From positions 770,968 to 834,967 of the forward strand of contig JAJVDF010000136.1 of the NCBI GenBank assembly GCA_022410635.1: DNA of 64,000 nucleotides, given 5' to 3'. The translations under genes and the position numbers were made by a program. Under the pieces are notes generated by a model. The model searched no databases and was not told where the DNA came from. It saw only the letters and a program-made list of their open reading frames with translations. This document shows, piece after piece, positions 32,697-43,973 of this stretch. The stretch is from Tretioscincus oriximinensis. Its lineage: Eukaryota; Chordata; Lepidosauria; Squamata; Gymnophthalmidae. Position 1 is the stretch's first letter; the number at the start of each line of letters is the position of its first letter.

Positions 32697-33200
32697 TTTA
32701 GAATTACAGAATCATGGAGTTGAAAGGAACCTCCAAGGTCATGGGGTCCAACCCCTGTTCAATGCAGGATTCACTTAACCATCCCAGATAGGTGACTGCC
32801 CAGCCTCTGTCTGGAGACTTCCAGTGAAGGTGAACTTACTACCTCCTGCAGCAACCTATTACATTGGTTGATCACCCTTGCTGTCAGAATTTTTTTCCTG
32901 ACACCTAATCTATATCTACTTGCACTTTCATTCCATTGTTTCTAGTCCTTCCATGTTCCAATGAAAATAAAGCTGATAGCTCAGTTCTATGGCCACCCTT
33001 CAAATATTTGTAGGAAGCTATCAGGTTTCCTCTTGGTCTTTTGTTTTGCAATCTAAACATCCCAAGTTTTTTTAACACCACAGGATATGGTTTCCAGACC
33101 ATTCACCATTTTTGTAACTCTTATTCGAACTTGCTCCAGTTTATCAACATCCTTTTGAAACCGGGGTGCCCAGAATTGAACACAGTATTCCAACCAAAAC
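32697..33200 (-). mobile_element. CR1 LINE 3' end, longer copy
   Basis: Begins GAATTACAGAATCATGGAGT, runs through the ORF2 C-terminal antisense (about 32760-32960), and further into ORF2 around TGCCCAGAATTGAACACAGT at 33168. Longest CR1 piece in the window, with frame breaks. Confidence 0.88.
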
Positions 33201-34639
33201 AGTGTAGAGAGGAATCTTTTCCAAAGACATATTTGCAGGAATTGCTGATGACATTTTTATGGTGGCTTGTTTATAANAGGGAAAAGTATCAGCAGAATCC
33301 AACATACGCTCTTTACATGACAAGCAAGAGTGCTTCCAACGGATATATTTCCCTCTTAGTAGTCAACCTGTCTTGTATGCTAGAATTAAATAAAGAATAT
33401 TGCCGGAGAGCAGCTCATGTAAACCAATTGACGTTTCTGCCTATTCCTTCAAAGGCTTTTTGAAGGATCCCAAGGGATACTTGGTTGCTATGGCGTTTAC
33501 AGTTACTGNATTATCTCCACATTTCACCGCTGAGACTTTTGCTGCTACAGAAGTACATGCTATAATAGTGCGATTATGGAGAATTTGCTTCATGTGGATC
33601 CAGCAGTGGTAGGTCTGTTATTGCACTTTTTCTTCCTAGTACTTTTATGTGGCTTTCANAGTGCAATGATGGCACCATGTGGATATTGCCTGCAAGAGCT
33701 GCCAAGACGTCCAGCTCGATGAAGGGAGTGGATTCAAAAGAGCTTTGTAAATGTCTTCAATGGTGGTGCTTCAATGGACTACTCTTTTGAATCCTGTCTC
33801 AGTGGATCTTCTTATACTCACACTAACACATTTCTTGTAAATGTTACCTTGGCTGGGTTTCTTTTGGGGCCTGAAGAAGCTTACCAAAATCTCTAATCTA
33901 ACTGGGAGGAGATAGCCCCTCCTTTGTTTTGATACCCAGCATTATTATGAGCTTTCTGCAGTTTTCAATAATATTTTTCCAGCAGCCGTGTGGTGTCTTT
34001 TCGCTTTTTGTTTATTGTTATTGCCGGCACACTCACTTCATCGTTTGCTAAGACCTCCAGCTCAGCATGATGATTCTCTCCTTGCTTTCAGCAAGGCAGG
34101 ACAATGAAAAGCTGCTATTTCTTGTTGAATTTACACAGGAAAATGCTGCAAACTTAACTGAAGAAAACAAACCCCATAGCAGCCTTAAAAACTCAGAAGA
34201 GTTTGAAGGTNAAGTTTTTCCTTTGAATTCACCCAGCTAGCAACATGGGGAGCCAGTAGTCAATGATAGAAAGGATACAGATCAGCAAACTACAAGCAAT
34301 GAATTGCATCTGGGCTTCATAGGAGCTCTAGGCAAATGGGGAAGAAAAGAAATTTCATCTTGCTTGTGGAGAAAGGGTAAGTTCTTTGCGGTATGATATT
34401 TAGAAATATGGGTGATAGTCTGGATGCGTCCTTATTTTGTCTGGAATTTGCTATTCTGACCAGCCACTTGGAAATGGGTCACTATGTATATAGAGTGGCA
34501 AAAATAGTGGTGGTGCATTTTGTAAGGGATGGTGATAGTACACTGCTGGATGTTTCATATCTGATCTAAGTCCCATGTCATTGTGGAAATGTCAAAGCAG
34601 TGATGTGTCTTCACTTCCGTTGGACTTTTGCCTTGCTGT
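33201..34639. other. Intron sequence, no recognised element
   Basis: Isolated n bases at 33277, 33510, 33659 and 34211. No family or exon signal identified. Confidence 0.45.
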
Positions 34640-34920
34640 CTGAAGGGACAATGAAAGAAGAGGAAGATGAAGAAGAAAAGGAGGAGATGAAAAAAGAGGA
34701 GGAGGAAGAGAAGATGAAGAAGGCGAGGAGAGGAGGAAGAGGAAAAGGAACAGAAGACAATGTAGAGGAAAAAGGAGAAGGAGAAGGAAAATTGCTTGAG
34801 TCCCCTGAGGCTTACATAACTTTCAGTTCTCTTCAGAACAGGCACCTTGTGAAGTAAGTGGGGCTCAGGGAGCTCCAAAGAACAAGGTCAGTTGGCTTCA
34901 TGCAGGAATGTGGAACATTC
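34640..34920 (-). mobile_element. SINE-C copy with expanded purine tail
   Basis: About 140 bases of GAAGAGGAAGATGAAG-type purines lead into CAGGCACCTTGTGAAGTAAG and GTGGGGCTCAGGGAGCTCCA, the SINE-C body. The TATA-like segment is replaced by the purine tract. Confidence 0.65.
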
Positions 34921-35585
34921 TGTCCACAAGACCGGATTCAATCTCAAGACAATTAGATTATGTAAACAAGCTCTTTCGGTTTCTCTTTGCTGTCTGGAAA
35001 TATCCTTGGTATTTTGTCTACCTGTTTCAAGCTTGTTCCTCAGATGTGTTTGGTGGAACCTGTGTTCTTTTTCAGATAAGCTGGAATCAATATAGGAACT
35101 TAGTCTTCTGTCTTCTTCTCCATCCCCTGATGGCCTTTTCCCATTTCACTTAGCAGCTAAACATTCTTCTATTTTATTTTTAATGTATCTGAAGAAGCTC
35201 GCTTGGTTGTTTTTAGCCTTTGAATCCAGTCTCAACATATTCTGTCCTTTAGTTTCTCAACATCTTTTCCACATTTCTGGACAATTCCTTGATGATCTGC
35301 CCTTTCTTTCACCTTTTGGATACCTTGCTTTTGACTTTCAGATCATCACTAACCTTTTAATTTAGCCACCCATGATTTCCTTCACANTGAATTGTTGCCA
35401 ACTCAGAGCCCATCAAAGTAAATGAATATTCAGGGATTATATACCTGCCAAAGTATATCGCTTTATGCTTGCTTAAGTTGGCTGGCATTTATCATTTCAT
35501 GGACAACGTTTTTATGTTTTTCCTTGCGTTACCCCTTCAAATATTTTGAAGTCACGAAGAATTATGGGATGTAGTTACTCATTTC

Positions 35586-35773
35586 TACAATACCAGTCAA
35601 ATGTTTGGACATGTTTTTTCTTGTTCTTTTCCTCCATGTTGTAGATTCATGTTGAAGACATCAAGACTATGATGGACTGCCCATTGAATTTATAAAATAT
35701 TTTTCAAAGATTTGCATTTTATTTTTGGCATCTTGTATGAAAATGAGTATCCAATATTTTGACTGATACTATA
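35586..35773. mobile_element. Tc1-like MITE
   Basis: TACCAGTCAAATGTTTGGAC at the left and ATCCAATATTTTGACTGATA at the right are inverted ends typical of vertebrate Tc1 elements (CAGTCAAAAGTTTGGACAC). The interior has GTTGAAGACATCAAGACTAT. No transposase frame. Confidence 0.75.
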
Positions 35774-37049
35774 ATGTTAGCCCATTCAGGAGCTAGTTAA
35801 AAATGAAACTCAAGAGGTCCTTTGAGAATTTGTACAACATTTGCTTGGATTTTGAGATTTTTGTCTACCAGTCTGAAGCTCCAGTTCTGGTCTAACAACT
35901 TGTTCCTCATGTTCATTTGGTGGAATTCATATTCTTTTTGTGGATAACCCTGAATCAATATAAGCACTAACCATTTTGACTGTGCTTTGGGTTCCAATAC
36001 ATAGTTGTTTTCTCACTTAGCTTATTGGACCAGGGACTTGTCTATCCTGGAGCTGTTCAGCCAGCAAGAATGGTGCCACAGTCTCCAAATAGGCCCACAT
36101 TTGGAAGGCTGTCCTGGCATGGACACTGGTGCTGGCTGACTCTAGAGATCACACAAATTCTGGAATCNGTTCTGGGTTTGATCATTGCTAAGATGTGGCA
36201 CATTTTGCTTCAAAAATTAAAGGCACTGTTGCTATTAAATGCATCCTTCTGTGCACTTCCTTGGGCAAGTCTAGTTACTCCTGGGATGACAGTAGATGTT
36301 TAAAAGCATGTCACATGGAATGGAAACATGACGGTTGCCTTAATTGACCCTGACCAGGCCAAGACACCATAGAGGAGTCATCTAGAAGAAGAAGAAAATG
36401 GAGGAGAAAGAGAAGAAGTGGAAAACAGATTTATTTTGCTGTTATCCTTTTTTCCTGCCCTGTTTTGACCTCATTTCAGCACTCTCACAGGGCAGAGAAA
36501 GAGTGGAGCTGCACNGTCCATTCACCATGCGAGAGCAGACGGCATCTGACTTTTTAAAAAATCTCTGCTTTTTAGTAAATTTTCATTTACTAAATGAAAT
36601 GGATCCTTGGAACTAAAGAATGGGGAGAGATATTTGTGGATCTCCCTGTGGNTTCTGCAGCTGTCTGATAACATTTCGCTGCCACGTCTCCAATGCAGAA
36701 AATTTAAAATGCAGAAGGAAGATCTACAAAGATCTCCCCTCTTGCTTTGCCCTAAGACCCCCAAGGACCATATGAGAATTCTCACACACATATGAGAATT
36801 TCCTCATATACCGTGGACTGTTGCCAGAAGCAATGGGGAGGTTCGGAAAGATCTCTCCTGGTATGAATAAGGAGACAATAAGTAAACTTTATCAATATAT
36901 TTTAATATTTTGAAAGCTACTCCCCTCTTTTAACTCCTTTTATGTATAGACAATGAAAATTATATGTTGAAATTAAGACCAGTTAATGCTGGTCTTTGAC
37001 CATAATGAATATATTCATTTTCTCCAGGACCATGGGTCCCAAAGGATCC
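35774..37049. other. Intron sequence, no recognised element
   Basis: Two plus-strand phrases near 34980-35150 and 35880-35950 look alike in reverse (CAAGCTTGTTCCTCA and CAACTTGTTCCTCATG). No family named; isolated n bases at 36168, 36515 and 36652. Confidence 0.4.
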
Positions 37050-37230
37050 ATTCAGGACTTGTCATCATCTACACTTGCATGTGGATGGCTGGTGCCTATT
37101 CCAAGAGTTGAGAACAAATGAAAATATTGCCTCCTTCTGCCTGAGATGCCCAGGAGTAATTGGTGGGCCACTGTGTGAGACAGAATAGTTGACTGGATGG
37201 CCTGTGGCCCCATTCAGCATGCCTCTTCTT
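37050..37230 (+). mobile_element. CR1-like LINE 3' terminal fragment
   Basis: GAGATGCCCAGGAGTAATTG, TGTGAGACAGAATAGTTGAC and GGATGGCCTGTGGCCCCATT fit the sense 3' end of the family in antisense at 41648-41960. Confidence 0.6.
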
Positions 37231-37357
37231 AGGTTCATCTGATAAGGTCCTGAGAGGCAGTCGATAGTCTAATTCCTTATAAAGCAGCTTCATATTCTCA
37301 TGATGTATTTTTAAGCCCATTGGCCTCATTATAGTGAAATAAAAGTCCATTGCTCAT

Positions 37358-37590
37358 CATTTATTTATTTATTTATTTGTACTTATATCCCGCCCTATAC
37401 CTGAAGGTCTCAGGGTGGCCAACCATAGGGGAGGTGNACATAGCTTTTGTTGTTTTCTCCACACTCTGAGAGAGTTCTAAAGAACTGTGACTGGCCCAAG
37501 ATCACTCATCTGGTTTCTTGGAGGAGTGGGGAATCGAACCAGGAGATTAATAGATAAGAGTCCAACACTAACCATTACACCATACTGGCA
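37358..37590 (-). mobile_element. SINE-B copy
   Basis: (TTTA)n tail, TTGTACTTATATCCCGCCCT, body, and antisense head GAATCGAACCAGGAGATTAA to CACCATACTGG. Confidence 0.88.
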
Positions 37591-38027
37591 TTCCCTCCCC
37601 CAATGAGTGCAGCACGCCTCTTTCATTGTGCATGGAACCAACCTGTATGGGCCTTTCCTATAGATCCCTCCCATGTGACTAAACCTTAGAAATCTGCTCT
37701 GTCTTTGGGGTATCCTCAGATTCAATGCTTATCTGTATGAGAACTTACTGGTGTTATGTTCAAATAACGAAATATAGTGAGCCAAAAGAAAAATGAGTAT
37801 CGGGAGGGTCTGAATTCAGATTTATGTATTGTACCCTCTTCCCAATGTTAGAAATGTGGTACGTCAAGAACAAGCTTGTCACTTCAGTTTCCAGGGGAGT
37901 GAAATATCATCCAAGGCGATCTGAATGACCTCAAAGTTTTCTTATTGCTATTTTTATGGTCTGATCATTAATGCATCCTTTTGCAAATTCATACAGCTGG
38001 TGGGTTAACGAAAGGAAATCCACTTAC

Positions 38028-38119
38028 TTGATATTGTCGAGACAGCCCGATTCAGGTTTCAATATGGCCGTATGATGAAACATTTTATAAAGAGCAATCC
38101 CAAGGAAGATTACATTCAG
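38028..38119 (-). CDS. ADGRL3: ADGRL3 exon: TM5 and start of third intracellular loop
   Basis: This 92-nt exon encodes 30 residues, LNVIFLGIALYKMFHHTAIL followed by KPESGCLDNI, plus two bases (AA) of a split codon. It finishes TM5 and enters the third intracellular loop. The acceptor is GATTTTCAG with a CT-rich upstream tract; the donor is ATCAA followed by GTAAGTG. The split codon becomes Lys when joined to the TM6 exon and Asn when joined to the microexon, so this exon end is the decision point for the two loop forms. No ambiguous bases fall inside it. Confidence 0.96.
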
Positions 38120-38964
38120 CTGAAAATCAAAACAGAAAGCAGAGCGTCACATAGTAAGTAGCAACTAAAATCAGCTTCTTTTAATTGTGATTGGAAATCT
38201 CAGCAGGGCCTGTACTGGCTCATATGGTAGAGGCTATGCCTGGCCCCAGACGGCAACTAAATGGCACAGATCTCTACTATGAATAAAATGTGCATAGACC
38301 TGTCCAACATTCTGACATCTGCTGACCAGGGCTTGGAACTTTGCACTCGGCATATGTGCTCAGGTGTGTGCCAACATAGTGGAGGAGGCCAAAAGCTGCT
38401 GCTGCCACCACCAACACCACAGCGCCCAAAATCTGCTGCTGCTGACAGTGCCACGTTGGCCCGCCAGCCACTGCAACCTCCCTCCTCACCTAAGCTTGCC
38501 TTTCCAAGTACACATCTTTGCAGGTTTTCCATTAGTTAACAAAATTCCAGAGAAAAACTCGTAGGTAATTCCCCAAGAGCTGGCAGACATGCAAGGGCTG
38601 TTAGCAGCCTTACAAATCTAAATATTTTATCAATATTTAGATGAATATTGTCCATTTGCATGCATTGGAGAACATGGTATCCAGCAACGATGGTGCTGAC
38701 AAGTGTCCAGAAGGTATATAATAAAGGTGAAAGTGACCCATATGAGTTGGGTTTATCATTAAAATCCAGGATGGCAGAGTTTCAGCTTTCATGGGAATGG
38801 AAAAGAGGAAGTGTCAGCAAATGTTGCACCTGCTAAAAATGATCCCTTTTACACATCCATTAAATCTACATTTCTCCTGTCTTATTTTGTACGGCAGCTC
38901 TACATGTGGGTTATCTATGAGATTGTTGAAAATGAGTCTAAAAACACAAAAATAATAGATGTCA

Positions 38965-39178
38965 AAGAAGTAGCTGTGTTGATAGACAGACAGACAGACA
39001 GATTCTAGCAAGGGAGTCTCATAGTACCTTAGAGACTTGCAGGAAAAAGGTATGAAGCAAGTTGACTTCTTCAGATAAGTTATGAGATGATAGACAGAGT
39101 CTATATACACAAAAATAACAGATTTCAAAGAAGTAGCCATGTGAATAAATAGATAGATTCTAAGAAGGAAGTCTCATA
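38965..39178 (-). mobile_element. Diverged Penelope-like blocks with GACA/GATA tract
   Basis: GTGTTGATAGACAGACAGAC, ATTCTAGCAAGGGAGTCTCA, ACCTTAGAGACTTGCAGGAA and GTTGACTTCTTCAGATAAG. A second block starts near 39140 with GATAGATTCTAAGAAGGAAG and is cut by a SINE. Confidence 0.65.
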
Positions 39179-39379
39179 GAAGAAGAAGAACTTGGTTCTT
39201 ATACCACACTTTTCTCACCTTTCAATTGCTTGCAATTCATGCTTTTGAATAGCTGGGTTGGATAGAGCTACAAGCCAGTGGAAGGTGCCCACCCCTCCCC
39301 ATGTCTGACACAGGGCTTCGAAACCCCATCACCCAGAGGAGAGACGGATTCCTAAGTGACTGAGCCATTCGTGCCTACT
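39179..39379 (-). mobile_element. SINE-A copy with internal deletion, nested in the Penelope block
   Basis: AAG tail and TTGGTTCTTATACCACACTT, then a jump from CACCTTTC to AATTGCTTGCAATTC losing about 110 bp, then a complete tRNA-like head. The Penelope block resumes at 39380 (GACTTAGAGACCTTACAGAC). Confidence 0.82.
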
Positions 39380-39445
39380 AGGACTTAGAGACCTTACAGA
39401 CTTGCAAGAAAAAGGTATGAAGCAAGTTGACTTCTTCAGATAAGT
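39380..39445 (-). mobile_element. Penelope-like block, continuation after the SINE
   Basis: GACTTGCAAGAAAAAGGTAT and GTTGACTTCTTCAGATAAGT repeat the sequence seen at 39032-39075. Confidence 0.6.
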
Positions 39446-39539
39446 TATTTCTATTTTTTTCAATAGAGAAAATATATCATGGTTCTGTCGGTAGAAGAAT
39501 CAGATTTCTAAAGTGGGATGCAATAAATAAATAAATATG

Positions 39540-39918
39540 GCTACAGGGTAATTCACTGAGGAACATCATCGCAACCTGCCCGTCCCTTAAGATCTGCAGG
39601 AGAGGCCCTCCTGGTTGTATCACCCCTTTCAACAGCCAGTGTAGTGGGAACCCGGGGTAGGGCCTTCTCGGTGGTTGCCCCTCGTCTTTGGAATAGTCTC
39701 CCCCTCGAAGTGCGTCTGTCCTCATCATTGTATTCTTTTAGAAGGTCCTTGAAGACACACCTCTTTTACCTGGCCTTTGGCTGAAGAAATGTCATCTTTA
39801 TCCCTACTTTTAAATATTGTTTTATACTGTTTTAATTTTGTAGTGATGTTTTACTGTTTTGGCCGCCCTGAGACCTTCGGGTATAGGGTGGGGTATAAAT
39901 ATAAATAAATAAATAATG
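39540..39918 (+). mobile_element. L2-like LINE 3' end with ORF C-terminus
   Basis: Sense translation near 39655-39785 gives RAFSVVAPRLWNSLPLEVRL and a Lys/Leu-rich LKTHLFYLAFG end, the typical C-terminus of reptile L2-like ORFs. The 3' UTR ends GCCGCCCTGAGACCTTCGGG, then TATAGGGTGGGGTATAAATA and AAATAAATAA. The last 50 bp match the SINE-B tail. Confidence 0.85.
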
Positions 39919-40748
39919 TTAGACTGATCTCAACAAACATTGTTACAGGGGAGGGATGGCAGTGGGGAAGGAGAATGTTTAAAAACCACACGCATTGGTT
40001 TTCTAGGTTTCTGTCATGCATTATTTGATCCTGATTCTTCCGGCAGTGGTAACACGGTCGTGTGGTGCGCTGTCGTCTCATTTTCAAAGACTGAATAGCA
40101 GGATGTTGCAGGCAAGAAAGCAATTGTTAAAAACCCTCGCTGTGATGACTAGACAAAATAGATCCTATTATGCTCCCCAAAGATAGAGAACTTTCAACAC
40201 CTCTGCCCAGAAACCTTTCAGTTATTGAGAGCAAGTTCTCAAGGAATCATGTAATGGAGGTAGCAGCTATGGATGCACAACGGCGTCCTGTCTATTATTA
40301 ATTTGCTGAAAAGCTCTGTAGTTTCAGCAAAGCTTTTATCTTTTAACCAGGGATGTAGTTGCTTTTATTCTCTAAAAGACTTTGCCCTTCCCACAAGAAA
40401 AAGAGCAGATATGGCAGCATGAAGCTTGCAGACAGGGACTGTGGAGAAAGAAAGACTAGAAATGATATGATGAAAAGCTCCGTATTGTTTTTGGTGTGCT
40501 GTGTACCTGGTTTCTGTTTGAGGGGCCCCTATTTCTCTGTGCCCCCTTTTTTTGGATCATTATTCTTACTGTGGCCTGCTGATGAGTTTAGATTTGGCTT
40601 ACGGTGTTTTTTTGGGTTATTTGAACTTTTTATCTCCTTTCGTACGTACTGCATTGAGCAATAAGCCACTTGATCCATGTTACAGGGGAACAATGTGCTA
40701 GAATGCAAATACCAAACTACTGCTTCCTATTGCGATCAGTCACACTCC
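39919..40748. other. Intron sequence, no recognised element
   Basis: A plus-strand frame at 40359-40664 has no family similarity that I recognise and no splice context. Confidence 0.4.
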
Positions 40749-40750
40749 AT

Positions 40751-41093
40751 CAGTGCTTTCTTTGAAGACAACTCTGAAGCTGCCTTTGAAGGCCAGTTGG
40801 ATGTTCATCACTATCTTTGAGAACAGTTCCACATTACCTTCGAATCTGTCTTTGATTGCCACTTGGGAAGGTCAGTGCTATCTTTGAGAACCGCTCCGAA
40901 ACGGGCTTCAAAGGCAGTTTAGATGTTCTGCTCCATCCTTGAAAACAACTCCAAAGCTGTCTTTGAAGGCCACTTGGCTGTTCAGCACTTTCTTTGAGAA
41001 CAGCTCCAAAAGTGTCTTTGAAGTCAATTTGGAAGTTCAGTAGTATCTCTGAAAGTAGTTCTGAAGCTGCCTTTGAATGCAGCTTGGAAGGCA
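40751..41093. repeat. Degenerate minisatellite, about 55-bp period, six units
   Basis: Units start at about 40761, 40816, 40883, 40939, 40993 and 41048, lengths 55, 67, 56, 54, 55 and 46. Each opens TTTGAGAACAGCTCC-like and contains GTCTTTGAAGGCCA-like and TTGG-TGTTCAG-like segments. The minus-strand frame across it is a by-product of the period. Confidence 0.9.
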
Positions 41094-41197
41094 CTCTGGA
41101 ATCAAACTACTGCAACCATGTCACTTTTGTTTCAGAATGCAGATCTGTCCTACATGCAAATGTGCCATTGGTAATGCGTTTTAAGACTTGGTACAGG

Positions 41198-41315
41198 TGC
41201 GTCTGTAAAGGTGCAACAATATCGCAAAGCAAAGGAAACCAGAAGGGTGGGCGCAATGAAATGCTTCTGTTCACTATGAAGAGAAGGAATGAGAAGTCAC
41301 TGAGGCAAAGCTATC
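41198..41315. repeat. Unnamed dispersed repeat, copy 1
   Basis: GTCTGTAAAGGTGCAACAAT and GCAATGAAATGCTTCTGTTC pair with 43378-43480 (CATCTGTAATGATACAACAA, GGTGAAATGCTTCTGCTCGC). I do not recognise the family. Confidence 0.6.
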
Positions 41316-41639
41316 ATTTGATGTTCAGTCAATGTTTTGTTTAGCAGCTGTACAAAACACAAAGGGCAGATTTATCTGGTTTCTCACTAAACTGCTTTAG
41401 TTACTACACACATGAATTAGCACTATACTCCTGCTGACAGTGGAATAGTCAGCTATCCAAAATGGATTCCTGAGACTATGCGAACAGAATCTAAGTTCAA
41501 CTATTAAAAAATTGCAACTGTGCTAAGCACTGTTGCATTTGTGGCATGGGAGCAGTGATTATGACTCTGCATTTTTAAAATAGTCACCATGATTCCACAG
41601 CCTTTTTCTTTCTTTCTTTTTTTTAATTAAAAAAAACAT

Positions 41640-41965
41640 TTTATTGAGAAAATGAACATAAGAACATAAGAAGAGGCATACTGGATCAGGCCACAGCCCA
41701 TCAAGTCCAGCATTCTGTCTCACACAGAGGCCCACCAGATGCACCTGGGCAGCCTGAACAGAGGAAAGCAAAATATGCCCCTGTTCATGGCTCCCTGCAA
41801 ATGGTATTTCAGGAGTCCTGCCTGTTGTTCCATCCCGGAGGCAGCATCCAGACATCCATTCTAGTATCCATTTATACCCTTGGTGTCCATAAACCTGTCT
41901 AGTCCTGTCTTGAATCTATCCAAGCTGTTAGCTACCACTACCTCTTCAGGAATGCTTCATTACAA
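41640..41965 (-). mobile_element. CR1-like LINE 3' end
   Basis: Two AACATAAGAACATAAGA starts, CATACTGGATCAGGCCACAG, CAGCATTCTGTCTCACACAG, and on to CTGTCTTGAATCTATCCAAG. Antisense copy of a family whose sense end reads CTGATCCAG...TTATGTTCTTATG. Confidence 0.8.
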
Positions 41966-42241
41966 TGCAAAAGCCAAACAATTCTTAAAGACAAAACCAA
42001 TAAACATACAAACCCCAAACTTCAGTTGTCGAATCACATTTCTTACAATCTGAAAAGATCCACCTCTATCCCCCCATATAGCTGAGCTTTATATGAACTA
42101 CCTTGGGAAGGTATATAAAATGAACAAAATATCCCTAGCCCCCATGGCTTATTAGTCAACCAATGACGGTAGATATGGTAACCAATGAGATAGGATATTA
42201 TAGGACAAAATGGTGTCCCCGGAGGTGGAGTACTGTAAAGA

Positions 42242-42661
42242 TAGTTCTGCCATATGTCCCGGGAAGGCGGGACAATCTCGGCTTTGGGGACTACAATATA
42301 GTCCCCTCCAGGTCTTAAGAGAAAATCTCGGATTTTACATTCCCCGATGCTGCATCAGGGAATGTAAAAATCTGGGATTTTAAGGCAAAGGAGCCGTCAG
42401 GGCTGACGGCTGCAGCATGAGCATCGCTTCCTGGGTCCTGGAAAGAACCTCGGAGTGTGCCGTAGCTGATCCTCTGCTGGAGGAGGGGTTTCGCTTCTGC
42501 TGTCAGGCAGAGCGCGCCAACTCGCCTCCTTACAGAGGAAACACGCTTGGGTTTTGGACACGAGATCAGAGCTTTTGCGCAGCTCTGTTCTGCCTGTCTC
42601 ACCACAAGTCCGTGCGCATCCACGCATCCCGGTTTTGAGCTGCCAAAATATGGCAACCCTA
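42242..42661. mobile_element. hAT-type MITE family 2 with 8-bp duplication
   Basis: Ends TAGTTCTGCCATATGTCCCG and AAATATGGCAACCCTA, flanked by TGTAAAGA at 42234-42241 and 42662-42669. Interior includes the palindromic CCGATGCTGCATCAGGGAAT. Same family as 54399-54925. Confidence 0.92.
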
Positions 42662-43377
42662 TGTAAAGAAGTGTCCAGTTTCACAGCTCTAAAGAAAAGG
42701 AGCCATTTGATTCCACAGCCTTTTTTCCAAGACTGAGACTTGCGCAACTTTGGAGTTTCACAAGTCAGGCATTGTAAAAAATAAAATAAAATGGGAGAAG
42801 AACATGAAGGTAGGCATCTACACCTTCAAGCACATCCCTTAGGAATCTCCCTCAGCTGTATGTTGGCTCTGTATGTGGGTGTCTCTACCAACAGTCCCCT
42901 TTCCTGACTCTTGTAGAGCTGGAAATGCTAATTGGTGGGGGAAGAAAAGAAATTGGGTTCAAATCGAAATTCATCTCTTACCCTCCCAATCTAGATTATT
43001 TGATGCAATGGGAAAGGGGTTTAAGAGTGAACTGAGTCTGCATCATACCTGTGCAAATTCTTCCAGAGACATAGCTAAAGTGACGGCTATTGTCTCCTGC
43101 AATCAGCTAATAAAACAGCTTTCTGTGAAAAAGCCAAACGAACGCCCATCTCCTTCTCCAGGCTTTGATTATCTGGTTTTGTCTTTCCAATTAAAAGAAT
43201 CTGCCCTCTTTTATTAATGTTAATGCTAAACCGAATCTTTGCACGCAGTTCATTTCTTCTCCAGATTAAAGCCTGGAGGCCTGGTGTGTATTCTTTGTAC
43301 CTTTTCAGAGTTTTGTTATGTGCAGTAGACGCGTGCTTTTTAAAACAGGCGACTCTTTTCAATCACACACCGTGAGC

Positions 43378-43480
43378 ATCTGTAATGATACAACAATGTC
43401 ACAAAGCGGAGACCCGAAAGACGAGCACGGTGAAATGCTTCTGCTCGCTGTGGGGAGGAGAAAGTCAGGGAGGCCAACTG
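43378..43480. repeat. Unnamed dispersed repeat, copy 2
   Basis: Partner of 41198-41315; shares the ACAA(C)AATGTCACAAAGC and GAAATGCTTCTG blocks in the same order and strand. Confidence 0.6.
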
Positions 43481-43623
43481 TGACATTGTATGTTGTATCT
43501 TTAAGGTATTCACAGCTGTTGGTAACGAATGATGTAATATGGGGTGAATCGAGAGGAGGGAGCAGCTGCAGTAGCCAAAGGAAGGGNCCTTCCCTATGCA
43601 GTGACAACTTCAAAGAGAAGTAT

Positions 43624-43973
43624 CCTACCAAAGGTCCCTGAACTGCAGGCAGGGTCTTCTTCTAAGATCATAGCTGAGGAAGGAAACAGGTTGCTACACA
43701 ATATTTTTCTATGTACAGAAAGGATAAGTAAGCACCCAAAAAAGGTTAATGAGGGAAGCTGAAAGAGCTCATGCAATGAGGCTATAAATTATCTGGAAGC
43801 TGAATTGTGGGTATGTGTCATTGCATGAGCTACCTCAATTACCTAATTAACATTTTCCATACCTGCTTATCCTGTTTATGAGCTGCAACATTTTGACTAT
43901 CAATCTGTTTCTCTCCTTCCTCAGCTAAGGTCCCAGAAGAAGGCCCTGTCTGTAGCTAAGGACCTTTGGTAGG
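43624..43973. mobile_element. Unnamed fold-back element, 350 bp
   Basis: Left arm CCTACCAAAGGTCC...CTTCTTCT...TAGCTGAGGAAGGA (43624-43690) is the inverse of the right arm TCCTTCCTCAGCTA...GACCTTTGGTAGG (43907-43973). A second inner pair, AGGATAAGTAAG...GCTCATGCAATG against CATTGCATGAGC...CTGCTTATCCT, extends the palindrome to almost the whole length. No clear target duplication and no coding capacity. Confidence 0.8.

Noticed and set aside
34600..34857. Glu/Lys-rich 85-codon frame
   Set aside because: Encoded by a purine expansion at a SINE tail.
40751..41093. CRISPR-like array
   Set aside because: Regular repeats but no unique spacers between conserved repeats, and the host is a vertebrate.
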